DNA of 64,000 nucleotides, from NCBI RefSeq assembly GCF_000182925.2, contig NC_026501.1, positions 5,311,917-5,375,916 of the forward strand, read 5' to 3'. The stretch's first letter is position 1. Every line of letters begins with the position of its first letter. Origin of the DNA: Neurospora crassa OR74A. Taxonomy: Eukaryota; Ascomycota; Sordariomycetes; Sordariales; Sordariaceae. The notes under the pieces were generated by a model that saw only the letters and a list, made by a program, of their open reading frames with translations, was not told the origin of the DNA and searched no databases. This document shows, piece after piece, positions 47,864 to 59,761 of the stretch. Both the position numbers and the translations under genes were made by a program.

Positions 47864-49764
47864 ATTCGCAACGTTCTCACTATCCTCCCGTCGCTCCGGA
47901 TGATGGATATGCTTTAGTACACGCGGTGTAATCTGCGTCATGGGTTGACAAAGGAAGGAGCTGTATCACGTCATGAGCAGACACGTTGGGACTAAATCTT
48001 GCTTCCATCTCCCCTGGGGTTTTTGTGCGTTTTCTTGTTATGTGATGCTAGGAAAAGCATCAAAGGTAGATTCATGAGATTCAAAAGAGGCATGTATGGG
48101 TTTATAGGTAACAGCGGGCATGGCTGTTGTTATGTCCTTCACGATCCGGAAAGAATAATTTCATGATGAGGTTTCTTTCGTATGGGTGTTGGGGATACAG
48201 GTGGTGACTTGGCACTCTGGTGCCTGGGGAAGGTCAAAGACGTCGTAGTATATCTTGATCATACTGGGCCAAATCTGAGCAGCCAACTGGTTAGAGAAAG
48301 CTTTATACCTTAACAGCAAGTTCTTTCAGACTGAGCGTTGCGCACAGTGCACTTTACGGTAATCATTGCTCTCCACCCTAAGTACGAGTGCAGTGTCAGT
48401 CCTACCTACATGTACGATGCCATAAGCTGATGTATTGAATTGCCAGCCAGGTAAAGCCTGGGCTCTTGTACCGTGTAACGCCACAGGCGGATACGACATG
48501 TACCAGTCTGAAGCGTAATTACATGCCGCCATATTCACTGTACAATACAGAGAGTACATCGCAGCATACATCGTAAGGTAACTATGTTTCTTGGCAGAGG
48601 CACAACAAGTCTTTTCCAGTTATACCTCGAAGTATGAGCTAAAATATCGAGTATATGTAATTTAACATAGAAACTACATAAAAAATAGTAAACTACGAGT
48701 ATCCAAACAACTGAGCGTCTGCATGCGAAGTTGGTTACAACAAATTTTCGAAACTTTGATGGGCGCGGTCAGCCTGTGGGCTGTCTTCTCTTTTGTTGGT
48801 TGAAAGATCCACAGCGGTACGTACCTACCTTGGCACTTGGTAGGTACCTAATTGCTGGCTGGCTGCGCATTGGGTACTCCACCGGGCGAGAAGTGACGCC
48901 AGCCTCACTGGAGAAGGGCATTTCACCTACCACCATGAGGTGGATGGCCTGGGTCTTCCTCCTGGGGGCGCCCACCCGTCGCGGACTGCCCGACAGGGAG
49001 GACATTTGTCACTGGTAACCTGCCTCGCCTGCCAAACAGCCCGAGGCGGCACATCCACGACGAACCTTTCAAAGGCACCAGAGAAGTGATCCACGCGCAC
49101 GCGCATTTCGACTTCCACTTGATCACCTGTCGCTTTTTCCTTGACCTCCGTTTCTAGCGTAAAATTCGACTTCTTTGACCGACTGGGGCAGGCGTCCCGT
49201 TTCAGACTCTCACCTACCGCCTTCTTCACTCTACGAACCAGCGCGTGTTGTGTTTTCGATCGACTTCCACTTTTGCGCACCTCCACTGCCGGGCAAATCT
49301 GAAACCCGCTGGCGACTCTTACTTTGACATCAACCACGATCCGAACACAGCGCCCTACTTTCGCCCACCAATGCAACTTTTTCAATCCGCTCGCCACACG
49401 AAGTGATGGGAAACTGTGCTGTCTGCGCCAATCTCAACGTTTGAGCTGCCGTTTGATGCGCGCTCCCCGGGGTCTCCTTGACGAAGAAATTCCCCAGTTG
49501 ATATTCTTACCATTCGCCTTCTTTCGCCTTCGCTACAACTTCGAAATCATCAACACTTACATGGGAACGACTGTCACACGATCGACGATTACCCTGACAT
49601 TCCACGAAAAGCTTCCGAGTTCCTGTTGTATTTGCCGAAGCTGTTTCGTTATCGACCGATTTCCGTCTTTACGTCCACAGTTCTAGGGATTATTTCACCA
49701 ACGCACGACATTGGGGACGCTCCTTGGGCGAGGGTTGTTCGCGCGGCAGTAGGGCACGCGCAGG
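47864..49764. other. ZWF1 3' flank and MED14 upstream region
   Basis: The left part holds the ZWF1 3' UTR. The right part is the MED14 promoter and leader. Two perfect 10-bp palindromes, GGTACGTACC (48,816-48,825) and TAGGTACCTA (48,841-48,850), stand 16 bp apart in an ordinary-composition stretch. Open frames such as 48,927-49,397 (minus, 156 codons) and 49,324-49,686 (plus) show no recognised domain and end before the MED14 start. Confidence 0.45.
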
Positions 49765-52700
49765 ATGGAAAACGGACATATGAACGGAGTGCGCACCCAT
49801 CACGACAGAAACTCGTGGACGAACGGCGTCAATGGAGGCGTGGCCAAGCGGGAGGGCTCGCCAGATAAGGGCAAAGCTCACGCAAACATGTCGGGCTCCT
49901 CAGTCATGATGAACGGCGGAGGTGCCTCCTTCATGGATGTGGACAGCCAACCGCCAGGCGGCACTAAATTCAATGATCTGCCTGACGAGATCCAACACAT
50001 CACGGCGGATATCATGCCTCTAAGCCTACTCCTTACCAGATTGTCGCAGTGGACTCACACGAAGTTGCAAGACGAGATCGCATATCTTGCGTCCAAACCA
50101 CTGCCACAAGGCGTCCTGAATGGCACAACCAATCACCAATCCGCGGACAATCACGACACATCGCAGGAAAGCCTCGAAAAGAAGGTTCACTTACTCAACT
50201 TCCTTCAGGATATGCATTCAAAATGGGTCAAGACCCTTGTTATCACCGAATGGAGCAGAAAGGCAGCTCAGGTTGGAGCCCTGATTGACATCAGGGTACA
50301 TTTGTTGACCAAACAGGCCCACTACCAGGAACTCTTCTGGGAGTTGATCAGGATGAAGCAGGATCTCCACTGGGCGAAAGTGCCGGGCCCAGATTTGAAG
50401 ACGGCCCTGGAAGTCCTGACAACTGGTCAAGCGTCCTGGATGCCCGAGGTAAGTTGATGGCCCAGATCATGCTCTGTAGTTTGATGTTCTGACAACGTTA
50501 GTTGGGATACATCGAGCCCCCTCCTATAACGTGGGAGGAGAAAGAGGCGTTTATCGACAACATCAATACCATGCTCAGCGTACGACTCACCTTCGACGAA
50601 CACGAAAAGCTACCGGCCGCTTTTCGGGACTACAACATCGCGAACGGAAGGGTCACGTTCAAAGTGAAGGGAGAGTTTGAAGTCGACCTGACGATCGGAG
50701 ATGAGGACTTTGAGCAGCAATTTTGGTTCATCGACTTCCGTTTTCTTTTCACCCCTGCTCCGGCAGAGCTGTCGCATGGTGTGCGCACATTCCTCGAGAA
50801 CAAAGTCAATACAATCCTAGGCGATCAGGGCTTGGCTGGGTGCTATAATTATCTTCATGAATTTGTGTTAACTCAGAAGATTATTGAGTTCCGTCGCCAG
50901 GCAACGGAACTCGCCATGGGCAGGTGGGTTGATACCCTGAAGGTCGAGAAACTCAACCGTGCCATGTCTATACAGTACTGGCTCAAGCCTCCGCATGGTC
51001 TGGAGGGTCCTTCTTCGCAAACTGCCAAGAGCTGGATTTTGCTAGGGGTATGGAGCGGAAAGGGCGTTGAAGGAGACCTTGATTCGAAGCCTTCAAGTTA
51101 CATCAGCCTACGTTGGTTTCGCGACAACAAGGAAGTCAAAGATTTCGACATACCGCTAAATGTTGAGACTATTTCTGCGGAAAAGCTTCTGACGGCGGTT
51201 ATTGCAAGTCACGTCGAATACATACTCAGATCCATATCTAGCAAGCTCCTCAGCAAACCTCGGTTTGCACAGAAGCATGCAAGACTTGACTTGGAGATTT
51301 CAAAGGAGGAGCCGCAGAATTCTTCTTTGGCCGTACAATTATTCGACAATGACAAGGCTGTCATCAAGATCGAACCATTGACGGGCTTCTTTACAATGTT
51401 CCCGCGGTCCCCGGTCTTCTTGAAGGGACAAATGAAGCTGAATACCAGTTCCAATGTGGCGGAAGAAGGCGCAAACCTTATGGAACAACTAAGATTTGAC
51501 CATGCAGTCAAAGATCTCAACAGCCGTGTAAGGAGTATAGGCTGGTTTGTTTGCCGTCCGCCAATTACTCAGGAAGAGACGAAGACTATCGTCTACTCGG
51601 ATGCTTCAGGATCTCGGGAAGCTTTCAAGGCAGTTTGGCTCCGGAAGGCAAACTGGATGACACGACAATGGTTTGTCATGATAAGCATGAGTCTCGGTGG
51701 TGACCAGTGGTGGCTAGTCGACCTGTGAGTCTAACCCTCGTCAGATAAGCTCAATGATTGATGATGGACTAACCCTGAATAGTTCACCACCAAAACCTAA
51801 CTTCCCTGCCGGCCGCCTGAGGCTGTTCACCAAAATGCCCATGACCTCCAACCAACTAACGTTGTCCGACACCTTCTTCCGAAATCTGTCCGTCTACGCT
51901 GCTGGCATGATTTCACACATCACCGATCTTCGCAAGCTACACACTCTCAAAAAATCACACACCGCACTCGAGCTGCCGAACCACAGCCTACCGCCCCAGG
52001 TAAGGCTGCCTACGATTTATGTGCGGCTGTCGGAAATGCTTCAACAACGTCCTGGATCCAGTAGCCGTACCTTGACATGGGCAAAGGACTTCGTACCTAT
52101 CATCTTCAAGGGAGTCCGGAGTCACACAGGTGACCAAGAGGGCCCAGCAGATGCCACGGCGGTCCGGCGTGATACGCCAGCTAGCATCCGAGCAGAAGCT
52201 AGATTAACCGTGATTGACAGGAACAAGTTTAAGTCTCTCCGCGGAAATGTAGACCACGATGTGGTGTACAACCATCGTACAGGCCAGTTCTCGCTTAAGT
52301 TGCGGGCGGATATGGGTACCCCCGTAGTCGATTTACTCGCCGATCGCGTACAGGCCCTGGAACGCTTGATGGAGTTCGTTGAAGCCATAAGGCTGGCTGG
52401 TAGCAACGCCATTCCTCAGAGTGTTGCGCTCCGCGAGGTTGTTTTTACCTACAGCAATGACCCAGCAGAACCTGTTGTTGGTCCCCCACAAGGTCCTCGT
52501 GCATGGAACGTACACCTAGACCTTCCTAAAGATGCCAAGGTTGTCCTTACTCTCGAGAAAGGAAACCCTCATATCCGCGCGTTAGATATGTTGCAAGATA
52601 TGGCACAGTCCACCAAGACCGAGCTCCTCCCGTCTTACCTACCGTTTTCTCTGCCGCTGTACAGAGTGTTGGACAGAATTGAGGACGAGTGGGAAAGCAT

Positions 52701-53700
52701 TGCGGCGAAGAACGCAGGCAATGTGGCGATCGTGGTCAAAGCCGCGGAGTGGGTAACGGTTAGGTTCACACTCCCTGCTCCGACTACTCGGCGACTGCTG
52801 TGTCTTGATATCAAGACTATGGGTCGCAAAGGTAGATTGTTGTGGCACGTCAAGCGCACTGATGAAAAGGGGCACGAACGACCTCTTAACGCTCCGCAGG
52901 ACGAATTTGACACACTCTTACAGCGGTCGGTATGGCACGCCCATGGCGACGGAAGGAAGACCTTCGGTACCAGCGCCGCTGCTGACCCAAAGGTTGGCAT
53001 TGAAACACTGTTATGGTCTATCAGCGAATCGGTGAAATCGCTGGTCGGTACACTTCCCCCACCGCCCGGCACCAGCCCGCATCCAGGAGGTGGAACTCAG
53101 GATCTTCAACAAGGACCTCAGAAAACACCCCAGGAGATGGTAGCTGCACAGGCTGCACAGGCTGCACAGGCTGCACAGGCTGCACAGGGAATGCCCCCGC
53201 AACGACCGAAGCAGCAACCACCTACGCCATCCCAACCACAACAGCAGCATCGGAACGTAAATCAACCGCAAGCTCAAGCTCAGCCTCAGCTCCATACCCA
53301 GGTCCAACTCCAGCAAGCTCAGGTTGCCCAGCTCCAAGCTCAGCGCCAGGCACAAGCCCGCGCCAACAACAGCAGTAATAACAACAACACATTCGTCAAC
53401 CGCGCACATCCCGGCCAGCCACCACAACAGCGGCAGTCAGGCCCTCAAACCCAGGCACAGCAGCAGCAACAGCGATATCAGATCCAACAACAGGCACAAG
53501 CGATGCAGCGAATGCAACAACAGCAACAGCAGCAGGCCGCTCAACAACACGCCCAACAGCAAGGTCAGGGCCCACAAGGCCAGAGATCCGTTCACGGCCA
53601 AGCAGGTCCTCAGGGTGTGCCGCAGGGACAGCCGGGTCACGGTGGTGGTGCTAATGGCGGGATGGGCGGGAAGAATGCCCCTGTAGTAGTCATTGACTAG
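49765..53700 (+). CDS. MED14: Mediator of RNA polymerase II transcription subunit 14 (Rgr1)
   Basis: Three exons, 49,765-50,448, 50,502-51,724 and 51,783-53,700, joined by introns of 53 and 58 nt, encode 1,274 residues. The N-terminal Med14 signature is clear: LPDEIQHITADIMPLSLLLT, WTHTKLQDEI, KWVKTLVITEWSR and a helical block to about 228. GYIEPPPITWEEKE starts exon 2. Med14 is the backbone subunit linking Mediator head, middle and tail and is essential for polymerase II transcription. The C-terminal 180 residues are a Gln-rich, low-complexity tail with an AAQ tandem (five GCTGCACAG units at 53,143-53,187), poly-Gln runs and a Gly-rich end. The first 60 residues are Gly/Asn/Met-rich and variable. 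Start: first ATG of the long frame; a later Met would remove only the variable part. The gene is convergent with HEM14. Confidence 0.95.
53143..53187 (+). repeat. MED14: Five tandem 9-bp units in MED14
   Basis: Five perfect copies of GCTGCACAG encode (AAQ)5. Perfect identity at DNA level implies recent expansion or contraction, unlike the surrounding mixed CAG/CAA glutamine codons. Confidence 0.9.
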
Positions 53701-54896
53701 ATGTAGGGAAACCTTATAAAAGCCATTCAGCGGTCAAGCGAACAACAAAAAGGAAATCCGGATGGTGACAGTGGATGTACATAAGTCGTAGTTGTATCAG
53801 TTGTTATGGAGCATTCATGGAGCGAAGACACGTTGAATCCAAAAATAATAAAAATAAAACAACGAAAAAAATACACAAGGAAGGAAAACAGAAAAGGAAA
53901 ACGAAGTTTAAGTGAACCCGTATCGACTGATCCTTTCGTTTAAATACGCATCTGGGGTGAAGGGGGGCGAGGGGGGAAAAGGAAAAACGGAGGGAATTGA
54001 GACCTTATAGGAAAAATGTCCCTTCTATATACATACTTGCTCTGAGCGATGGGAGGTGACAATGGTTGGAGAAGGGGAGAGAGAGAGAGAGACTGAGAAG
54101 GAGGTCTAGAGAAAGAAAGCAAGTATGACGCGTTTGGTGGAAGAGCGTTAGCCAGCCAGCATGAAACCCATACACATCATCCAGTTTTTGGTGGTGATTT
54201 CACTCATAAAAAAACACAATGGAGCTGATCGTACATACATAAATACTACGATCAGAGTTACGTCGAGGTGGGCTAGTTTTAAACTGAACTAAAGGTCAAT
54301 TACGGAACAAGCGATTGTTGGAGGTGTAGCATCGCCTGGGTAATCAACTTCAACAGAAAAGTCCGAAATAAACACGGCTCGTAGAGGAAATCGAAAGAGA
54401 ACAGAAAAGTTTACAAGTGGTTATCGGTAACTTTCGCGAGTCTGCACATTTCTTGCTGGGATTGATCCTCGGGAAATGTTCACCAATGTTCTTTCTATAT
54501 ATAAGCTTTGTGAGCGACCACCAAGTTTCAAGTAGAATGAGGTGACCACCGAAAACCAACGGGCAAATAGGATATATAACCTTCACAGGTTCTTTGGGTA
54601 ACTAATACAGAATGTTTGACCGTTTACTGAAAAAAATTCAATGAACAGCATGAGAGCTAAGAACGGGTATGGAACCAAGAAACTGGTCCTTTTTCATTGC
54701 ACACAAACCTTTTCTAGCCCCAGTCTCAGGTCTATCCCCATTCCTCACAGGTAAGTAGAGTAGGTAGGCGACCTAGCTTAACCCCATTACACTATCTGGA
54801 CCATACACTGAATATTCCGATTCTTTTCACAAATTTTTTCATGTACTTCTATTGCGTTGCCGGTGCGGTCATGTCCTCACTACTACAGCAGTAGAC
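53701..54896. other. Convergent intergenic region, MED14 to HEM14
   Basis: Both flanking genes end here. A-rich stretches (about 53,800-53,910) after the MED14 stop fit 3' UTR and polyadenylation signals, and a GA dinucleotide run lies at about 54,075-54,092. No open frame longer than about 80 codons is present and none is recognisable. Confidence 0.5.
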
Positions 54897-57081
54897 CTAA
54901 TCGTCCCTTCCCTCTTCATGCCATTCTGGAAGGGGCGGGTGCCCAAACTTCAACGGGAACGCTCGCTTGTCCCCCTTCTCCGCCTGTCTCCAAGAATCTG
55001 ACATCGGCCTAACAAACCGCTGCAGACCCGTCTTCCCGACCGTCTCCCCGGCATAATTGCCCCAGAACCCACCCGATATCTGGAAAGCAATGTCCGCAGC
55101 ACCGCGCAGCGCGCTGTTGATCCCGGGCGTCTGATACGACCCGCCGACTACGGCGAGGTTGCCTTTGAAGGCCCGCAGAAGCTCGTGGTGCGCGTTCACC
55201 ATGCGCTCGCGGTGGCCGACCGTGTGTTGGGGGATGCAGTTGTGGCAGAGCTTGGTGATGGCCACGGCGCCGGCGGCGTCCGACTCGGAGATCATCAGGT
55301 GCCGCTCCACCGCGGCCTTGGCCATAGCGATGCACTTGTTCTCATCGTACATGTAGGAGGGCTCGGTGTCCCAGTAGTGGCCGCCCATCATGACGGTGAA
55401 CTTGGTGCCGGGAACGGTGTCGCCGCCGTAGTTGCGGCCGCGGTGCTCGCGATCCGAGTCGAAGAGCACGCCGAGGACACCCTCCTCGTTGTGGGGCGTG
55501 GTTGAGGGGATAAGATAGCCGATACCATTGAATGGTGCGTTGAGGTTTGGGGTTGGATACCAGATGTTGACAACTCGAATAGTGACGGCGGTCGAGCGGG
55601 CTAGGGAGGGAAGCTTGTTGACGGTGAGCCCGGCTAGTGTCTTTGCGTAGATCGTTGACACAACCTTGTCGTATAGGGCGTTTTGAACAGTTTTGGTGGA
55701 TTTTATCTGGCGTCAAGAGTTAGTAGATTGTATGGCATAATACTGGCTTATGATCAGCCTGATCGAAGCAGCAGAAACTTTTCCCCCCTCCCCCAAGACA
55801 GAGAAGGGAAAGAAAAATAAAAAAAGAGAAGACGTACCGCTATCCTTTCGGATGGATGAAGAGAGATAGATTGCACAGGATCGTTGAGTTTGAAAGTGAC
55901 CCCCAACTGCTTCAAGACCCGTATGAGCGCGTCCGTCAGGGTGCTAAAGCCCTTCTTGAACCAGATATATTCCGAGTTCTCTCCCTTGGCCATCAAATTG
56001 CGTAACATTTCGTTGGCGTGGGAGTGGAGCCTGAACATCCTTTCCCTCAATTCTTCGTCCTCCCTTGGATACCAGATTTTACCCTTTTCGGGGCTCGGTA
56101 AAGTCGTCTTGGAGAACAGGCCGCTCTGCATACTGAGATTCCATAGATCGCCGCCCCATACGCCGTGCATCAAAGCGCCGAGGGTGTTGTCAATCAGCTC
56201 ACGATTTCCCGTAGCGCGCCCGAAGAACTCGCCGACAGATAGATCTTCTCCGTCTTTGAGCGTCAATTTGCGCCCGCCCCTGAAAAAGTACTTCATAGCG
56301 GCCGGAACTGCACCCTTGAAAATGGGCTCGTCTAAGAGTGTTTTCACCGTTTTGAGGATCGAATCAGCCGAATCGAGGGGTCGATTCTGGTCAAAGATGG
56401 GCTGCGGCATGGCAACTAGATGATCGGGGTAATAGATATAGTTGCCCAAAGGCTCGTCTTTGCTCCTAACTTGGAGTTCGTTTTCCAGCTCGAGTGCGCT
56501 CACCTATTGACAGACAAAAATCAAAGCAGATTAGCCAGGACAATCCAGCCCAGGGAGCTACCGAGTACATACCGGCGTCCAGCAGAGGCTGTACATACTA
56601 ACTTCCAGAAGACCAGATCATCGTACTTGGGCTTGTCGTTCATCGTCTTGAGCATGCGGCCACCGCGCTGGAATAGGACCTTGCCCTTTTCGCCTGACGG
56701 GGTTATGACCTCGACTTCCTCCGTATCAATCCATCCGCCGAGCCTATTGGACGCCTCATAGACGGTGATGCGTGCATGGGGGTTGTAGATGCGAGTGAAG
56801 AAGGCGGTGGCCAAGCCGGTCAGACCACCTCCCAGAATCGCGATATCCCTCGGGGTCTCTGGTTTTGGTGGCGTTACCGACGTCAAGTAGGATCGAGTCT
56901 TGCCGGTGGAGGAGAGAGCGTAGGAGGTTGCATTGCGCCTCTTTTTGGTGATTACGGGGGAGCCCAAAGCACAAGTGCTTGCGAGCCGTGAAGTCGATAG
57001 GCTTGCTGGTTGCGCCCACTTGCTGCTGACGCACCGTCGCGTGTTGCGCGCCAGACTGCGCTGACTGGTGTTGTACATCAT
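54897..57081 (-). CDS. HEM14: Protoporphyrinogen oxidase
   Basis: Three exons on the minus strand, 56,599-57,081, 55,838-56,503 and 54,897-55,706, about 652 residues. Introns are 95 nt (56,504-56,598) and 131 nt (55,707-55,837). The enzyme oxidises protoporphyrinogen IX to protoporphyrin IX, the penultimate haem step, at the mitochondrial inner membrane. The first 75 residues are rich in Arg, Ser and Thr, fitting a mitochondrial presequence. The FAD-binding motif is AILGGGLTGLATAFF (81-95), followed by VYEASNRLGGW. LMHGVWGGDLWNLS in exon 2 and the C-terminal GINSALRGAADIAFQISGG are also seen; the last lies at the FAD-binding end of the protein. A second GTATGT inside intron 1 gives a frame-breaking join, so the upstream donor is chosen. 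The protein starts with Met-Met. Confidence 0.93.
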
Positions 57082-58135
57082 GAGAAATTTAAGGACTTCG
57101 TGATCCGCATGCCGCGCCCTTCGATGGCGCGCCGTGTTGGCTTCGGGTTAGATATGTAGGAGGCTGTTGTCGCCGACAAGCGTTGATGATGTCGCCGGGC
57201 CGAAGAGTTGAAATTAGGTTTTTGTTAACGGGAAGAACAAGGGGCCACCATGCATGTGAAGCACAGCATGCAAGGGACCTTGTACTGCTATCCGATCTTG
57301 GTGGACTAATCTGCGTATGTGTTTGTCCGCCCAAGTTCGTGGAACGCACAACTGAATACCCAGCCGTGAAGAGATTTTGACAAGCAGTTTGGAGAAGGAA
57401 AAAAAAAAAAAAGAAAAAAAAGAAAAAAAAAGGTAGAAAAAGATATTGTTGGAGAATGAACCGATGGTGCGGGGTGGACAGGTCCAGTTTCAAAAATCTA
57501 CAAGAATTGGCTTTCGGCAAGGCTACCCCTCTTCGGCACGCTAATGTGCTTCGAGTGGCCTGACAGGTCGAGCCACGGCAGACCAAGCCGGGGTTGAGCC
57601 GTTCCCGCCGGTCATGGTGATGCCACAAACCACCGTTCCAACTGCCGGGCAAGCCGGTCGTGGCCGGGTCATCACAGGATATCGCACGTAAAATCGACAG
57701 ACTCACCCCAGCAGGAAGTGCTGTAGTAAATCAAAGTATAATGTTTGTAGCTATTGGCTCAAAATTTTGCAAATGCCGCTACGCTACGGGGACCAATTCC
57801 TTTGCTCCCTTCCAGTGCCATAGGTATACCCTCCTCCAATATAGAACACCCTACTCAGTATAGAAAACATGTAGACGAAGTTGACGCCTTCCTTGGATTC
57901 CAATTGTATGCTAACCCCTTCCTGCCGGAACGCCGCATGGACAGCAATCATGAATAAATCTAAGCATCCAGTCTTTGACCCACACATCCCAGTGATATAA
58001 TACAGGACCAAAACACCTTCCTGAATCCCAGCCAAGTCCTTCTGGTCCATTTCCCTGCCTGCACAAGTGCCACATATCTCCTAAAAGGCACATGCCTTGA
58101 ACAATCCCACCTTTTCCCTTGCTTTACCCCCTCAC
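57082..58135. other. Intergenic region between HEM14 and NAB2
   Basis: Upstream region of HEM14 and 3' flank of NAB2, both on the minus strand. A 33-nt A-rich tract interrupted by single G residues lies at 57,399-57,431. The long minus-strand frame 57,089-57,706 reads through this tract as poly-Phe and is not a credible gene. Nothing else was recognised. Confidence 0.5.
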
Positions 58136-59761
58136 TCACACGACAACCTCGGGCATGTTGGCGTCCGCTTGTTGATCCTCAGACCCAGGCAAGACCACGT
58201 CTTCGGGGGCGTTCTCATCCACAAATTTCCTTTCACTGACGTGCTGTTGCTCGCCTCCTTCGCCGGCTACCCAGACCTTATCTTGGAATGTACCGCGTTG
58301 ACCCTCTTCATGAGAGAATGGGCAGAATCGATTGGTGCACGGGTGGAATTTGCAAGGCGTCTTGACGTGGGTGAACTTGCATCCGGGCACCTTGCATTCG
58401 CCGCCGTTTCGGCAGGGAGGCATGCTGGGGTGCTTGAATGGGCAGTGAGGATTGGTACAGTTGGGGAAGAACTTGCAGTCCATTTCCCTCTGATGCGCCG
58501 CCTTGATCGCCGGCGATGGGTGGCGGCCGACACACTTATGATTCTTGCAAGCCGCTCCGAAGCTGCAGACATCCTTCACGTCGATTGTGATATTAGGCGG
58601 CGCCGCGGGAGACTGGTGGGCAAACTTGCAATCGCGGTTAGAACAGCGAAGGTTGAACTTGCAGACCGTCTCTTCGGGATTCGGGGGCTCGCGCTTTGCT
58701 TGCACCATGTCGACATCTTCACCGGCCTGCTGACCTTGTTGAGCAGCGTCGCCTTGACTAGCATCCGAGCTCTGTGGGTGTTGGTGGCCGCCAGCTTGAA
58801 AGCCTCCACCACGGCGGAAGTTTGGCCGGCTCGTGCGTTCATATAGCGGGCGTCCGTGACCGCGACCATGTCCATGGGGACCGTGACCATTGGGAGCAAC
58901 ACCACTTTGTTGCATCATCATCTGCATCTGTTGCAACATGTGCCTTTGTTGTTCCATGATCGCCATAATGTCCGGCTGGCCAAATCCGCCCATACCATTC
59001 ATGCCGTTCATCGGGTTCATCGGGCCCATACCACCAGGGCCGGCAGGGCCGCCCATGTTCGCCAATCCTTGCGCGATGCTGGCAACACGTGTGTTCGTCG
59101 TACGTGGCTGTCTTCCGACGCCCATTCTCGGGCCTGTAGGAGGGCCTCGCGCTATCCTCTCGTTTCCTGACTGGCCGCGAACGCGATGCAGAGCGGCGTT
59201 GGGGTCGTGGGTCCTGTCCATGGCACGGTTGATCTGGCCCATGATACGCTTTTCCCGTCCACCGCGCATGCCGTTGCCGCTTCCGTTTCGCATAGCCTTG
59301 GGTCCAGTGGGACTTTGAAATGTTAGCAGGGTACCGGGTCTAGAGAGGGTTGATGAAGAAGTGACATACGCGTTGAGCTCATTGCCAGAACCGTCTGTTG
59401 TGACGTCCATGTTAAAGTCGCCCATTGAATTGTCTTGTGCCGTATCCATCACGCCCTGCTCGTCGGCTACGGGCTCAGGTGCGGAGCTGAACTGTGGAAT
59501 GAGTGCATTTTGTTGCTCAAACAGCCACTGAGCGAAGTGCAATGCGGTCGGGTCGTCAGGTCCCAGACTGAGAAGGTCGCCAGAAATCTCGGCGGCGACT
59601 TCGTCCTGTGTTTTGCCGTTGGCCAGCATAAGGACGAGGTATTCGGCCATGGGGGCCGCTTCGGTGGTGTTGCCAGCCCATCCCACTTCCACGATTTTCT
59701 CCTGGATGGCGTTATTAAGGGCATCCGCTAGAGGGGTGCCAGTGGTGAGTTCGGTGGCCAT
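58136..59761 (-). CDS. NAB2: Nab2-type nuclear poly(A)-RNA-binding CCCH zinc-finger protein
   Basis: Exons 59,370-59,761 and 58,136-59,312 give 522 residues. The N-terminal 85 residues form the Nab2 PWI-like helical domain (ALNNAIQEKIVEVGWA, FAQWLFEQQNALIP). The middle is Gly/Met/Pro- and Gln-rich, with an Arg-Gly/His-Gly segment. The C-terminus carries five CCCH fingers (about 348-465). The first reads C-x5-C-x4-C-x3-H (CKFNLRCSNRDCKFAH) and the last is a C-x4-C-x4-C-x3-H variant. Nab2 (ZC3H14 in animals) binds poly(A), limits tail length and couples 3' processing to export. The 57-nt intron (GTATGT donor, CTAAC branch, AAAG acceptor) is a multiple of three without a stop, so unspliced RNA would give an in-frame form of 541 residues. 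Start: ATG at 59,759-59,761. Confidence 0.9.
   Translation of the reverse strand: MATELTTGTPLADALNNAIQEKIVEVGWAGNTTEAAPMAEYLVLMLANGKTQDEVAAEISGDLLSLGPDDPTALHFAQWLFEQQNALIPQFSSAPEPVADEQGVMDTAQDNSMGDFNMDVTTDGSGNELNAYVTSSSTLSRPGTLLTFQSPTGPKAMRNGSGNGMRGGREKRIMGQINRAMDRTHDPNAALHRVRGQSGNERIARGPPTGPRMGVGRQPRTTNTRVASIAQGLANMGGPAGPGGMGPMNPMNGMNGMGGFGQPDIMAIMEQQRHMLQQMQMMMQQSGVAPNGHGPHGHGRGHGRPLYERTSRPNFRRGGGFQAGGHQHPQSSDASQGDAAQQGQQAGEDVDMVQAKREPPNPEETVCKFNLRCSNRDCKFAHQSPAAPPNITIDVKDVCSFGAACKNHKCVGRHPSPAIKAAHQREMDCKFFPNCTNPHCPFKHPSMPPCRNGGECKVPGCKFTHVKTPCKFHPCTNRFCPFSHEEGQRGTFQDKVWVAGEGGEQQHVSERKFVDENAPEDVVLPGSEDQQADANMPEVVV
59313..59369 (-). other. NAB2: In-frame, stop-free 57-nt intron of NAB2
   Basis: Donor GTATGT at 59,364-59,369, branch-like GCTAAC about 12 nt before the acceptor, acceptor AAAG. 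Its length is divisible by three and the minus-strand frame through it has no stop. Splicing and retention therefore both give a full-length protein differing by 19 residues. Confidence 0.75.

Noticed and set aside
53011-53686. Leu-, Ser- and Thr-rich frames on both strands
   Set aside because: Shadows of the Gln-rich MED14 tail in other frames.
54350-54586. 78-codon minus-strand frame in the MED14-HEM14 gap
   Set aside because: No motif, lies where two 3' UTRs are expected, and has no splice partner.
57089-57706. 205-codon minus-strand frame
   Set aside because: It reads through the A-rich tract as poly-Phe, starts at a non-ATG codon, and has no domain.
58097-58846. 249-codon plus-strand frame
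   Set aside because: Antisense to the zinc-finger exon of NAB2, where the minus frame shows regular CCCH spacing.
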